Source: JAJDTQ01 sp963422385
GTDB taxonomy: Bacteria; Desulfobacterota; Binatia; UBA9968; JAJDTQ01
NCBI GenBank assembly: GCA_963422385.1
Contig: OY729432.1
Span: 1,240,001-1,304,000, forward strand
DNA: 64,000 bases
Direction: 5' to 3'
Program-made: the position numbers and the translations under genes
The notes under the pieces: model-generated
What the model was told of the DNA's origin: nothing
Databases searched by the model: none
Seen by the model: only the letters and a program-made list of their open reading frames with translations
Shown: one piece after another, positions 8,840-17,199 of the stretch
Numbering within the stretch: position 1 is the stretch's first letter
Layout of the letters: the number at the start of each line of letters is the position of its first letter

Positions 8840-9037
8840 TGGTCGAGGAAGAAGATACCAAGGCCTCAGGGGAAACCTGTTCAGCAAGCTGCATGGCGAG
8901 ATCGGATCAGGGCCGATCTCGCTGCTCAAGTCGAGGCCGGTGGCACACTCTACGGCTATCGCCAGGATGGCGCGTATGTTGCCCGGACCAAGAATGGTGA
9001 CGAAATCGTCACGCCGGGCGCAAGTAAGAACGCCTGA
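8840..9037 (+). pseudogene. small toxin-partner-like remnant without start codon
   Basis: An in-frame stretch ending at 9037 reads GKPVQQAAWRDRIRADLAAQ, then YGYRQDGAYVARTKNGDEIV and a short tail. It looks like genuine protein sequence but has no ATG, GTG or TTG start after the dioxygenase stop codon. It lies directly before a zeta-toxin C-terminal fragment, so it may be the remains of the small partner gene of that toxin. I do not recognise the family with confidence. Confidence 0.35.
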
Positions 9038-9212
9038 GCCGGAAGGGGATGTGAGGCGGAGGTTTGCTCGCTCGCTAACGAACCTTCGGGCGGCTGTCGC
9101 ACGGTCCGACGAAACCCGGATCTACGACAATGCCAACCCTGAGAATCCACGTCGCGAGGTCACGATTCTGACGCCCGAGTCAAGGTGGATCGCAGAGAAC
9201 CCGCCGCCGTAG
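9034..9212 (+). pseudogene. zeta-toxin C-terminal fragment
   Basis: The frame reads GDVRRRFARSLTNLRAAVAR, SDETRIYDNANPENPRREVT and ILTPESRWIAENPPP before a stop at 9212. RRRFARSLxNL followed by a YDN motif is the C-terminal helix region of zeta-type (UDP-N-acetylglucosamine kinase) toxins. The P-loop and catalytic half are absent, so this cannot be active. It marks a toxin-antitoxin locus that lost most of its toxin. Confidence 0.55.
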
Positions 9213-9327
9213 CTGGACACCACTGCACTCCACCTGGTGTCGTCACGCTAGACCTCACTGTCCATAACGCAGGCAAAGTGTTGGCTTGGCGAATCGTTTG
9301 TACCTGCCACGGGAGACTTAATTCAAT

Positions 9328-9651
9328 ATGTGGGTCAATCTCTATAACCTGCCCGAACCGCTCCCGGACGCCGAGGAGTTCACCGACCTGATTCCCGACC
9401 GGGGCGTGAAGATCGAACGCATCGTCTCCCACGGCCAGACCTCGCCCGCCGACGAGTGGTACGACCAGGACCGCGACGAGTGGGTCGTGCTGGTCCAGGG
9501 CGAGGCCGTGCTGGAATACGAGAGCGGCGAGAAGCTGCGGCTCGGCGCCGGCGACCACGTGCTGATACCCGCCCACCGCCACCACCGGGTAGACTACACC
9601 AGCCGGACGCCGCCATGCATCTGGATCGCCGTGTTCGGGAAGATGGCATAG
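9328..9651 (+). CDS. cupin domain protein
   Basis: A 107-residue single-domain cupin. DEWVVLVQGEAVLEYESGEK is the first cupin motif region and GDHVLIPAHRHHRVDYT the second, with His residues placed to bind a metal. Small cupins of this type (often annotated phosphoribosylaminomonophosphate or cupin 2) have no assigned reaction without context. The upstream site GGGAGACTTAATTCAAT is only fair. It stands alone between toxin debris and the defence island. Confidence 0.85.
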   Translation: MWVNLYNLPEPLPDAEEFTDLIPDRGVKIERIVSHGQTSPADEWYDQDRDEWVVLVQGEAVLEYESGEKLRLGAGDHVLIPAHRHHRVDYTSRTPPCIWIAVFGKMA

Positions 9652-10076
9652 TCATCCGCCCGACGCCGCAGGCCCCGTTGACATCTCTCCCCATCCCTTC
9701 CACCGTGAGCCAGATCCCTGAACGCACCCCGCCGGTGCGGCAGTCGGCACCGCGTTCCACCCCTGCACAACCCCTCTGCCACCATCCTCCGACGCACCAT
9801 GTCCGCAGAGAACGAGAGCCGGGCCGTAAGAGCGCGGGCAGAGATTGGATATCCGGGAGAGCATCCCCGCTGTTCCCAACCGCCTGCACAAAGGAGACGG
9901 CACCATGACTACCAGTGTCACCTCGCAATCCTGGTAACGCAGAGGGGTCTCCCGGGCAATCTGAAGAAATTCGCACCACTGTATCTTGTCGGGCATTCAG
10001 AGCGCCGGAACCGTAGAGTTAATTCAGAATGGCGGGATCGTCGGAAGTATCGTAACGGCAGGAACTACGGCTCACG
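9652..10076. other. gene-free stretch at the left edge of the defence island
   Basis: 425 bases without a convincing gene on either strand. The only notable item is a strong ribosome site (AAAGGAGACGGCACC) followed by ATG at 9905 and a stop after ten codons (MTTSVTSQSW). This looks like the first codons of a gene cut off where the island sequence begins. Confidence 0.5.
9905..9937 (+). pseudogene. ten-codon gene start, probably truncated by island insertion
   Basis: ATG at 9905 is preceded by AAAGGAG at good spacing, but the frame ends at 9935-9937 after MTTSVTSQSW. A strong start signal with almost no gene behind it suggests a chromosomal gene whose body was displaced. No other half was found in the window. 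Confidence 0.3.
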
Positions 10077-10781
10077 TCAGCGGTCCGCGCTCTCCCATGT
10101 GCTGTGTAGGGTGTGCAAGAGTGCTTCGGCGTTCCGGGTGTCTTCTATCCAGCTCAACATGAACGCCCTGTTACCCGCATCCTTGATCGAACATCCGATA
10201 TGCCAGCACCCTCTTTCATTCTCGTAGGCGAAATCGGACGGGAGATTCGCAGCCAGCAGTTCAACCTTCAGCGGTCCCTGAACGCTGCCGAGAATGATGA
10301 AGATCGATCCGTCCATGTACGGATCGATGACGCGAACCGATTGCGTGTCGCGGCGAAAAATCGCCCTTATCTGCACGTAGGCATCGTGCTGTGTGCCTTG
10401 CGGGAAGAACAATTCGCGGACGGTTTCAGTTGCTGGCGCGAGAGTACCGCCGTCGATACGCCAGCAGATCCGCTGCAAACCGGCGTTGAGCTGTTCTACC
10501 AGACCCCCGAGGGCGAGTTCCTCGAAAACAATGAAAGCGACGCGTAGCTTGTCCTCCCCGTCCAGGGCTTCGTACGCTGCGTTGATCCGATGCCGGTACG
10601 CTGCCTTGCGGTACTTATGCGAGGAGTCTTCCCGCACCGTGAGCCTCCAATCGACCGTTACGCCGGACATGTCGATGATGCCGGGTATCTCATGGCTGTC
10701 GAGTTCGAAGAGGCATGCGACAATGACTCGCCAAGGGTCGCGTTCGCGCCTAGTCTTCCCATCGTCGTTAGGGAAAGACAT
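10077..10781 (-). CDS. uncharacterised PLD-like protein at the defence island edge
   Basis: 234 residues, no membrane segments. The C-terminal half carries VRVIDPYMDGSIFIIL followed by VKVELLAAN-like sequence (VELLAANLP), the pattern of a phospholipase-D-like fold in which a strand ends in IDPY. A canonical HxK(x4)D pair is not visible, so catalytic activity is doubtful. The N-terminal half (SGVTVDWRLTVREDSSHKYR) is not recognised. It lies downstream of a frameshifted Mrr-like nuclease on the same strand, 61 bases apart, and could share its transcript. Confidence 0.6.
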   Translation of the reverse strand: MSFPNDDGKTRRERDPWRVIVACLFELDSHEIPGIIDMSGVTVDWRLTVREDSSHKYRKAAYRHRINAAYEALDGEDKLRVAFIVFEELALGGLVEQLNAGLQRICWRIDGGTLAPATETVRELFFPQGTQHDAYVQIRAIFRRDTQSVRVIDPYMDGSIFIILGSVQGPLKVELLAANLPSDFAYENERGCWHIGCSIKDAGNRAFMLSWIEDTRNAEALLHTLHSTWESADR

Positions 10782-10842
10782 GCAGGGTTTCCAGGCTCCG
10801 TTTTCGTGGTCCGAACGGAAATGTCGGCAATGTGAGGTCAGG

Positions 10843-11663
10843 CTATGCGCCGTTTTCGACCAAGAGGTTGACCAACTTCGGATAGCGTCTCGCGATATCG
10901 GGATGACGGAGCAACCGGCTTTCCAGGTCGCGCTTTTCCCACCATTGGACCAGGAAATCTGTCAGTCTTCGCAGGTCTTCAAGATGATCGACGAGGGGAG
11001 CGGTGACGCGAGGATGCGCGATCAGCAGGAACCCCTTGGCATCGTGCCGCTCAAGGGTATCTCGTATATCCTGCACATCGCCCTTCCCGACAGTGCGCCC
11101 GCGCGTTTGACCTAGGCCAGGATGCGTATGCGTTGCTTCTGGCGGTTGCCACGCGCAAAGTGGGGCCTCGGAATCGTCCAGTCGATCAGGATATCCCTGC
11201 TGCTGTCCCGGTCGTTGACACCGCCAACCGGCTTGGCGCGCGAAACGCCTGGTTCCCGGCGGAGAAGATCGACGAACAAATTCTCGAAGTTCCCCGCATC
11301 GAGCGAGGAATACCAGTCGGTGCGGGAATCGGCGAAGAAAACTTGATCCTCGGCCGTGCGCCGTTTCAAGAACCGCTTGCGCTCGGCATCGTAGACTTCC
11401 CGCCCACAATTCTCGCGGATGGCTATTAGCGTCTTATCGCCGAGAAAGATACAATGACTGTCGATCGGAAGAAGCAGAGGCCTATCGCAGGGGCCGCCGG
11501 TCTTGTCCATGAGACGTTCGGCGAGCTTGATTGTCTTGAAAGGAACGACGTTAGTGATTCCATTCGCGAAGACCGCGAGCGCATGTTCGCCCGGTACGAT
11601 GCTCCGGCGGTTCGTGCGTATTCGAACCGTACGGTAAGAATGGCGGGCTGTAGAGCATTTCAC
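10843..11663 (-). pseudogene. Mrr-like restriction endonuclease, frameshifted
   Basis: Read on the reverse strand. The first frame runs from a GTG at 11663 to a stop near 11112 and contains NFENLFVDLLRREPGVSRAK and PVGGVNDRDSSRDILIDW, the start of a PD-(D/E)xK restriction fold. The next frame continues GQTRGRTVGKGDVQDIRDTL and ends LLRHPDIARRYPKLVNLL. One base missing near 11112 explains the break. In this family the motif after the break is usually QxK; here it is QTR, so the catalytic Lys may also be lost. The true N-terminus is unclear, since an overlapping frame starting at 11784 may hold upstream residues. Confidence 0.55.
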
Positions 11664-12044
11664 TTTCGCCTGCGAGAATCGATCTGGTTACGTCCGCCAG
11701 TAGTATATCGGGCTCCGTTTCACGACCGATCCGGTGCCTGTCGTGCGTCACCGCCTTCCCCGGAAACCGCTGTTGTGAATGCATGGAGTCCAATATACAC
11801 CATAGCGTTGGAGAAACACCAAAATGGTGTAAAATTGGTGGCCGTTTCAAGGAGTTAGGAATTGCCACAGCCAAAGTCGGAGAGGCACAATGTTGGCCTG
11901 TCCGAAGTCGACCTTCTGTGGCGTGATTGATCCGACGGACCATGTCGGAATTCGTGGCGTGGCACCGCCACGGCCTCGCTCAGGATCTGCCGCTACGACG
12001 CCTCGAACCGGATTCGCGCGGCAGCAAGAAGGCGGGAGGATCGC
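11664..12044. promoter_or_regulatory. divergent control region of the restriction cassette
   Basis: 381 bases between the reverse-strand nuclease remnant and the forward-strand cassette. It holds a perfect operator-like inverted repeat at 11816-11830 and extra half sites around it. Two tiny forward frames occur: 11889-12048 (SD-like GGAGAGG, ends by ATGA overlap with the helicase start) and 11941-12054. Neither resembles a known protein, so they are not called as genes. Confidence 0.5.
11816..11830. promoter_or_regulatory. operator-like inverted repeat
   Basis: ACACCA-AAA-TGGTGT is a perfect six-base inverted repeat with a three-base centre. Further CACCA and TGGTG half sites stand just outside it (11798-11802 and 11836-11840), so the block is a cluster of related sites. 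It lies about 215 bases before the helicase start. No regulator gene is present in the island, so the binding protein would be encoded elsewhere. Confidence 0.55.
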
Positions 12045-14219
12045 ATGACGCATGATCCGGTGGTGCAGGACGATCCCGTTATCGCAACGGCGGAAGGAAC
12101 GCTGCGGTTGCTGGACGGAGTTCGGCCACTCTACATGCTGCCTGCGGATCCGCTGGCGGAGGAAGTCCTGATCCCGGGCTTCCAGGCGGCGGGGAAGGTT
12201 GATTGCATCATGGTTGGGTTCTTCTCAAGCGAGGTGCTGGCCTCGCTTGCCCCCGGCCTCGCGACCTACATCGCCGGTTCCGAGAACAGCTTCCGGCTTA
12301 TCGTAAGCCCCCTGCTACAGACCGAAGACCAGGTGGCCATAGAGGACGGCCTGAAATCGGCGGAAGTAGTAGCGGACAGGATTCTCGAAGAACTGACCGT
12401 CACGGAGGACCTTCTTCAGCGCCATACGCTGAAGTGCCTGTCGTGGCTGCTCCGGGAGCGCAGAATCGAAATCAAGGTCGCCCTGATGAAGGATGCTCTC
12501 TTTCATCCCAAGGTCTGGCTCTTCGAGAACAGGTCTGATGTCGTCGCGGCGCACGGGTCGAGCAACGTAACCATTGCGGGCATTTGGAAGAACATCGAAC
12601 AGATCGCCATATCCAGGTCGTGGCAGGACCCGAATCAGCGTTATATCACTGGCAAGCTTCGCTACGAATTCGGCCGGTTGTGGGAGAACAAGGACGAGAA
12701 CTGTATCGTCATCGCGATGCCGGAGGCGGTCAGACAGCGCCTGCTGCGGACGTACAGTTCAGAATTCCCACCGACCGAAGACGAGCTGCGTGCTCTCTAC
12801 GGTCGCGCGACAGGCGTATCGGAGGAGCCCGAACCCTACGAGGCCGTTTCAGTACCGGCGACGAGTTTCGCGATACCAGGCTGGCTGAGTTACAAAGACG
12901 GACCATTCGAACACCAGGGAAAAGCGGTCGATGCATGGGACGAGGCCCGGTATCGCGGTGTTCTGGAAATGGCGACCGGCTCGGGCAAGACGATCACCTC
13001 TATGATCGGCGCGTACCGTCTCTGCCAACGACACAAGCCTCTCCTGATCGTCGTCGCCGCGCCTTATGTGCCGCTAATCGAACAGTGGTGCGATGAAATC
13101 GCGCCGTTCGGCTTGAAGCCGGTCAACCTCACCACGGCCGGGAGCGCCGCGAAACGCGCGAGCGAGTTGCAAAAACTGAAACGACGGCTGCGCACCGGCC
13201 TGTCGGATGTTGAAGCGGTTGTCGTCAGCCACGACACGCTGTGCACTCCGGAGTTCCTTGCCGCCATCGAGGCGTTCGACTGCGCACGCCTACTGATCGC
13301 GGACGAGGTGCACAACCTCGGGCGGCCATCCTTTATCAACGATCCGCCCGAATTCTTCGAGTACCGTCTTGGCCTCTCGGCGACGCCGATACGCCAGTAT
13401 GACGAAGACGGAACGGAAGCGTTGTTTGGGTTCTTCGGACCTGTGGCCTTCCGGTTCACGCTCGAAGAAGCCATCGGCCAGTGCCTTGTCGAATACGACT
13501 ACTACGTCCATGCCGTGTACCTCACGAAAAGTGAGATGGACGAATGGTTCGACCTCACGGGAAAAATCAAGCAGAACGCGTGGCGCAGTGAGGGCGGAAA
13601 GCCGGAAGAATATCTCGCCAAGTTGCTGCGGGACCGGCGCGCTTTGCTGGAGACGGCGTCGGGCAAGGTTGCCACCCTAGGTACTCTTCTGAAGGAAGAG
13701 AACACGGGCAACCTGCGGCACACGCTGGTCTACACGTCGGACAAGGGACCAGATCAGCTCGACAACGTGAACCGGCTGCTGCGACACAGGAATATCCTGT
13801 TCCACCAGCTCACAGCCAAGGAGACAGCAAGCCGGCATCAGACGAAGCAGATCATCAAATCCTTTCAGGAGGGTGAAATCCAGATGCTGACCGCAAAGCG
13901 TGTGCTAGACGAAGGGGTGAACATCCCGCAGATATGCAAGGCGTTCATCCTCGCGAGCACGACGGTCGAACGGCAATGGGTGCAGCGGCGCGGGCGACTT
14001 CTGCGCAAATGCAGCGCCATTGGCAAGACTCACAGCGTCATCCACGACCTGCTAGCCCTACCACCGGGCATGGAGGAAGGGCTAGATACCGATGCGCGCG
14101 CTCTTGTGCGCTCAGAGCTGCACCGGGCACAGGAATTTGCGAGGCTTGCGAGAAATGCAGGCCGACCGGACGGGCCGCTGGTGACAATCGATAGAATGGT
14201 TGACGCCGCGTTCCTGTAG
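12045..14219 (+). CDS. PLD-nuclease/DEAD-type helicase fusion
   Basis: 724 residues. The N-terminal 250 are a phospholipase-D-like nuclease domain with FHPKVWLF (HxK) and GSSN about residues 155-175. A superfamily-2 helicase follows: Walker A MATGSGKT near 310, DEVH box in LLIADEVHNLGRP near 418, SAT motif in LGLSATPIRQYDEDG, and motif VI QRRGRLLRK near 646. This is the architecture of restriction-associated translocases that cut DNA. It heads a forward operon of six genes facing the ssp phosphorothioation genes. The pairing suggests it is the nuclease/translocase of a phosphorothioation-linked restriction module, possibly related to the published SspFGH; identity is not established here. Confidence 0.8.
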   Translation: MTHDPVVQDDPVIATAEGTLRLLDGVRPLYMLPADPLAEEVLIPGFQAAGKVDCIMVGFFSSEVLASLAPGLATYIAGSENSFRLIVSPLLQTEDQVAIEDGLKSAEVVADRILEELTVTEDLLQRHTLKCLSWLLRERRIEIKVALMKDALFHPKVWLFENRSDVVAAHGSSNVTIAGIWKNIEQIAISRSWQDPNQRYITGKLRYEFGRLWENKDENCIVIAMPEAVRQRLLRTYSSEFPPTEDELRALYGRATGVSEEPEPYEAVSVPATSFAIPGWLSYKDGPFEHQGKAVDAWDEARYRGVLEMATGSGKTITSMIGAYRLCQRHKPLLIVVAAPYVPLIEQWCDEIAPFGLKPVNLTTAGSAAKRASELQKLKRRLRTGLSDVEAVVVSHDTLCTPEFLAAIEAFDCARLLIADEVHNLGRPSFINDPPEFFEYRLGLSATPIRQYDEDGTEALFGFFGPVAFRFTLEEAIGQCLVEYDYYVHAVYLTKSEMDEWFDLTGKIKQNAWRSEGGKPEEYLAKLLRDRRALLETASGKVATLGTLLKEENTGNLRHTLVYTSDKGPDQLDNVNRLLRHRNILFHQLTAKETASRHQTKQIIKSFQEGEIQMLTAKRVLDEGVNIPQICKAFILASTTVERQWVQRRGRLLRKCSAIGKTHSVIHDLLALPPGMEEGLDTDARALVRSELHRAQEFARLARNAGRPDGPLVTIDRMVDAAFL

Positions 14220-14236
14220 CGGCTGGAGGAAGAGAT

Positions 14237-14482
14237 ATGGCACTAAACGACAAAAAGATAATCTCGATCATCCTTGAGCAGTACTCGGGAATCGAGAAAC
14301 GGTGCGAAGGCTACCGGGAACAGATTATCCAAGTGATTTCCGAAATTCTGGAATACGAACGAAGCCACAGGGTCTCCGCGACGAATATCCAGAAGAAGAT
14401 CAACGACAAGTGCAACGCCACGGCGCGGTTCCTTGCGACGCAGCGCGGCCAAGACACCGGCACGGAGGAACTGGACTCATGA
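14237..14482 (+). CDS. small helical protein of the restriction cassette
   Basis: 81 residues, charged and probably all-helical (MALNDKKIISIILEQYSGIE onward). GGAGGAAGAGAT precedes the ATG. Its stop codon overlaps the next gene by four bases (ATGA), which indicates translational coupling with the SMC-like ATPase. No family recognised; a small partner subunit of the helicase or the ATPase is the natural guess. Confidence 0.7.
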   Translation: MALNDKKIISIILEQYSGIEKRCEGYREQIIQVISEILEYERSHRVSATNIQKKINDKCNATARFLATQRGQDTGTEELDS

Positions 14483-16614
14483 AACTTCTCCGCGCCGAAT
14501 TTCAGAACTTCCGTCTGCTCCGCGACCTTGAGCTTGAATTCTCCAGCGATCCCGACAGGAAGCTGACGGTCATCCGCGCGGCGAATGAGTCGGGCAAGAC
14601 GACGATCCTTCACGGCCTGCAATGGGTGCTCTATGGAGACGGGGCGTTACCTGGTAAAGGCGAGGGCTTTCGGCTCCATCCTATCGACTGGGATGCCAGC
14701 GAAGGCCAGCGCGTCCCGATCACAGCCACGGTGAAGTTCGAGTTGACGAAGTATCGTCGCACTTCAGGTGAAATGCGCGAAATGCGCCGGCGCTATCGCC
14801 TCGTGCGCTCCGCATTCGAGGATGTCGACAGTCAGGTCCATCGTTCCGCCTCGACCGTGAAGCTGTTTGCGCTGAACGAGACTGGAGCAAGTCCTATCGA
14901 CGCGCCGGAAGCTCTGGTCAACGAGGAACTGCCGCCGGAGCTGCGGGAAGTCTTTTTCACCGATGGCGACCGGGCTCTAAGCTTTATTGAGGCGGATATC
15001 GCCCTGTCCACAAAACGCGAGCGCGTGCAGCGGGCGATCCGTTCCCTTCTCGGCCTCGGCGTGATCGACGACGCAATCAAGCATGTGCGCAAATCGGCGG
15101 CGGAAGTGAACAAGAAGGCGAAACAGGTCGGTGGCGGCAGCGAACTGAACGCAATCGCTACGCGCCTCGAAGAGATGGAAAACAACCGCGAGAAATTAGA
15201 GGCCGACCTTGATGACGCGAAACAGCAATTCGGCGCTTTCGACGAGAAGATTGACGAAATCGATCGCAAGATCGCAGCGGCCCTCCAGAAGGGTGACAAG
15301 GAGAAGCTGCGCAAGGACCTCGACCACGCACGGGCCGAAATCAGGCACTTCGACAGCCAACTGGCGGCAGCGAACAAAGAACACTCGGCACTGTTTCACA
15401 GTCGGTCTATTGCAACCGACCTGCTCGCACCTGTGCTCACGGGCGCATTTGACAAGCTGGAAGAGTTGCACGACCAAGGCAAGATTCCGAACACGACGAT
15501 CCCAGTGCTGCATGACCGCCTTGAAGCAAAAGTGTGCATTTGTGGCGAAACGCTGGAACCTGGTAACCCGGGTGGCGACAAGCGCCGCGCGCGTATCCGA
15601 AAGCTGATCGACGACAACCAGCGCGTCGATGAAATCCAGGAAATCATCACAGACCTGTACTACAGCGCAAAGCCGCTACAGGGCAGCGGCGGATCGAGCG
15701 GGTGGCTAGAGGAATACAAGAAAGTGGTCAAGGGTCGCGACGGCATCCAGGCACTACGCGACAAAGCGGGCCGGAAGTTCCGAGCGCTGGAAATGCAGCT
15801 CGACTCGCTTCCCGACACGGACATCCAGGGCCTGCGCGAAACGTGCCGCCAGTACAAGGACAATCGTGACCGCCACCTGTCGAAAAGGTCGGCCATCGAA
15901 ACCCAGCTTATGGGGCTGAGGCGCGATCGCGAAGGGATGGAAGCGAAGCGCGACCGCCGGCTGCGCGAACAGAAAAAGGGCGCGCGTATTCTGGCCGAGC
16001 GGGACGTCACGCAGGACGTGATGAAGGTGCTGAAAAGCGCTTATGCGCAAATTACGAACGAGGAATTGCAAAAAGTCAGCGATCTGATGAACAGCATATT
16101 CCTCGAAATGATCGGTGCGGACCCTGAACAGGGCGCAATCATCCGGCACGCTGAGATCAGCCCGGAATTCGATATCATTGTCTATGGTCCGCAGGACAGG
16201 ACACTTAACCCCGACCGGGACCTGAACGGTGCGTCACGGCGGGCGCTGACGCTCGCATTCATTCTGGCGCTGACGAAGGTCAGCGAGGTCGAAGCGCCGA
16301 ATGTGATCGATACGCCGCTCGGCATGACGAGCGGCTTTGTGAAACGGTCTATTCTGCGCACGGCCGTGCGGGAGAGTGCGCAACTGATCCTGTTCCTGAC
16401 GCACGATGAAATCGCCGGCTGCGAGGAGATCATCGACGAGGCCGCGGGCGTCGTCTTCACGCTGACGAACCCGGCGCACTATCCGAAAATGCTCATCAAC
16501 GATCCGGGGGTCGTCGAGCGCAAGGTGGTCCGCTGCGCCTGCGACCACTTGAACGAATGTGAACTCTGCCAGCGCCGCTCGGATGCGGAGGTCGAGTTGG
16601 GTATAGCGTCATAG
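14479..16614 (+). CDS. SMC/DndD-like ATPase with zinc hook
   Basis: 711 residues. N-terminal head: FQNFRLLRDLELEFSS then Walker A AANESGKTT near residue 34-42. Long charged coiled coils occupy about 240-340 and 400-570, with KVCICGETL (CxC) between them near residue 355, the zinc-hook position of Rad50/SbcC and DndD. The C-terminal head has NGASRRALTLAFILAL (signature region) and APNVIDTPLG (Walker B/D-loop). A further cysteine cluster (CACDHLNECELCQRR) ends the protein. DndD proteins couple ATP hydrolysis to DNA processing in phosphorothioation systems; here it is beside the restriction helicase, so it could serve either modification or restriction. Confidence 0.8.
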   Translation: MKLLRAEFQNFRLLRDLELEFSSDPDRKLTVIRAANESGKTTILHGLQWVLYGDGALPGKGEGFRLHPIDWDASEGQRVPITATVKFELTKYRRTSGEMREMRRRYRLVRSAFEDVDSQVHRSASTVKLFALNETGASPIDAPEALVNEELPPELREVFFTDGDRALSFIEADIALSTKRERVQRAIRSLLGLGVIDDAIKHVRKSAAEVNKKAKQVGGGSELNAIATRLEEMENNREKLEADLDDAKQQFGAFDEKIDEIDRKIAAALQKGDKEKLRKDLDHARAEIRHFDSQLAAANKEHSALFHSRSIATDLLAPVLTGAFDKLEELHDQGKIPNTTIPVLHDRLEAKVCICGETLEPGNPGGDKRRARIRKLIDDNQRVDEIQEIITDLYYSAKPLQGSGGSSGWLEEYKKVVKGRDGIQALRDKAGRKFRALEMQLDSLPDTDIQGLRETCRQYKDNRDRHLSKRSAIETQLMGLRRDREGMEAKRDRRLREQKKGARILAERDVTQDVMKVLKSAYAQITNEELQKVSDLMNSIFLEMIGADPEQGAIIRHAEISPEFDIIVYGPQDRTLNPDRDLNGASRRALTLAFILALTKVSEVEAPNVIDTPLGMTSGFVKRSILRTAVRESAQLILFLTHDEIAGCEEIIDEAAGVVFTLTNPAHYPKMLINDPGVVERKVVRCACDHLNECELCQRRSDAEVELGIAS

Positions 16615-16620
16615 GAGGCG

Positions 16621-17085
16621 ATGATGACGGATCGATATTTCAATCCGTTCCAGGCAATCGATATCAACGTGCCAGTCGAATTCCATGAGGCGTTCATACG
16701 GTACTGCCAGCGAAGCGCCAACGCGGTGATCGACCAGAGCCCGTTTCCGCGCATGGTCGATCTCTGGTTCCTGTCCGTATGCGTCGCGAGTCGGCTCGGG
16801 CTTGATCCCGCCGACATCGCGAAATTCGATACGCGCAAGATCATTGATGGGTCGATATTTGGCAGCGATCCATGGCGTGTTCACACGATCATGCTCATTG
16901 CGATTGGCACATTGGGCGATGTGCAGGTCGTCTCCGAACCCCGCAAAATGATGACGCTGGCTAACGGCCTTGCCGTGGCCGGCCTTCCAAAAGTCATCGA
17001 AATGCTCAAGGACGGCGATGCGGAACCGATCTGGAACCTGTCGGACGCTGTTGACGCTCTCTTGCGCAAAGAGAGGACAGCGTAG
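16621..17085 (+). CDS. uncharacterised 154-residue protein of the restriction cassette
   Basis: Starts at 16621 (or at the next ATG, 16624) just after AGGAGG, six bases past the SMC-like gene. The sequence (MTDRYFNPFQAIDINVPVEF, VDLWFLSVCVASRLGLDPAD) shows no catalytic motif; its central IIDGSIFGSDPWR and helical character suggest a small DNA-associated or adaptor protein. Size and position recall DndE next to DndD, but no sequence similarity can be shown by eye. Confidence 0.7.
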   Translation: MMTDRYFNPFQAIDINVPVEFHEAFIRYCQRSANAVIDQSPFPRMVDLWFLSVCVASRLGLDPADIAKFDTRKIIDGSIFGSDPWRVHTIMLIAIGTLGDVQVVSEPRKMMTLANGLAVAGLPKVIEMLKDGDAEPIWNLSDAVDALLRKERTA

Positions 17086-17199
17086 GAGCCGGTGCATGTC
17101 GATATCGGTTTGTGGGAATGCCTGGCGAAAAGCCGAATTTGGTGGCAGCAGTTGGGCGGGCGTAATTGGGAAGCCGCATAACAAACGGAGATAAACGGC

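Noticed and set aside
11889..12054. Two tiny forward frames before the helicase gene, one with an SD-like site and ATGA overlap
   Set aside because: Their residues resemble no protein and both overlap each other in different frames; they may be leader peptides but cannot be supported.
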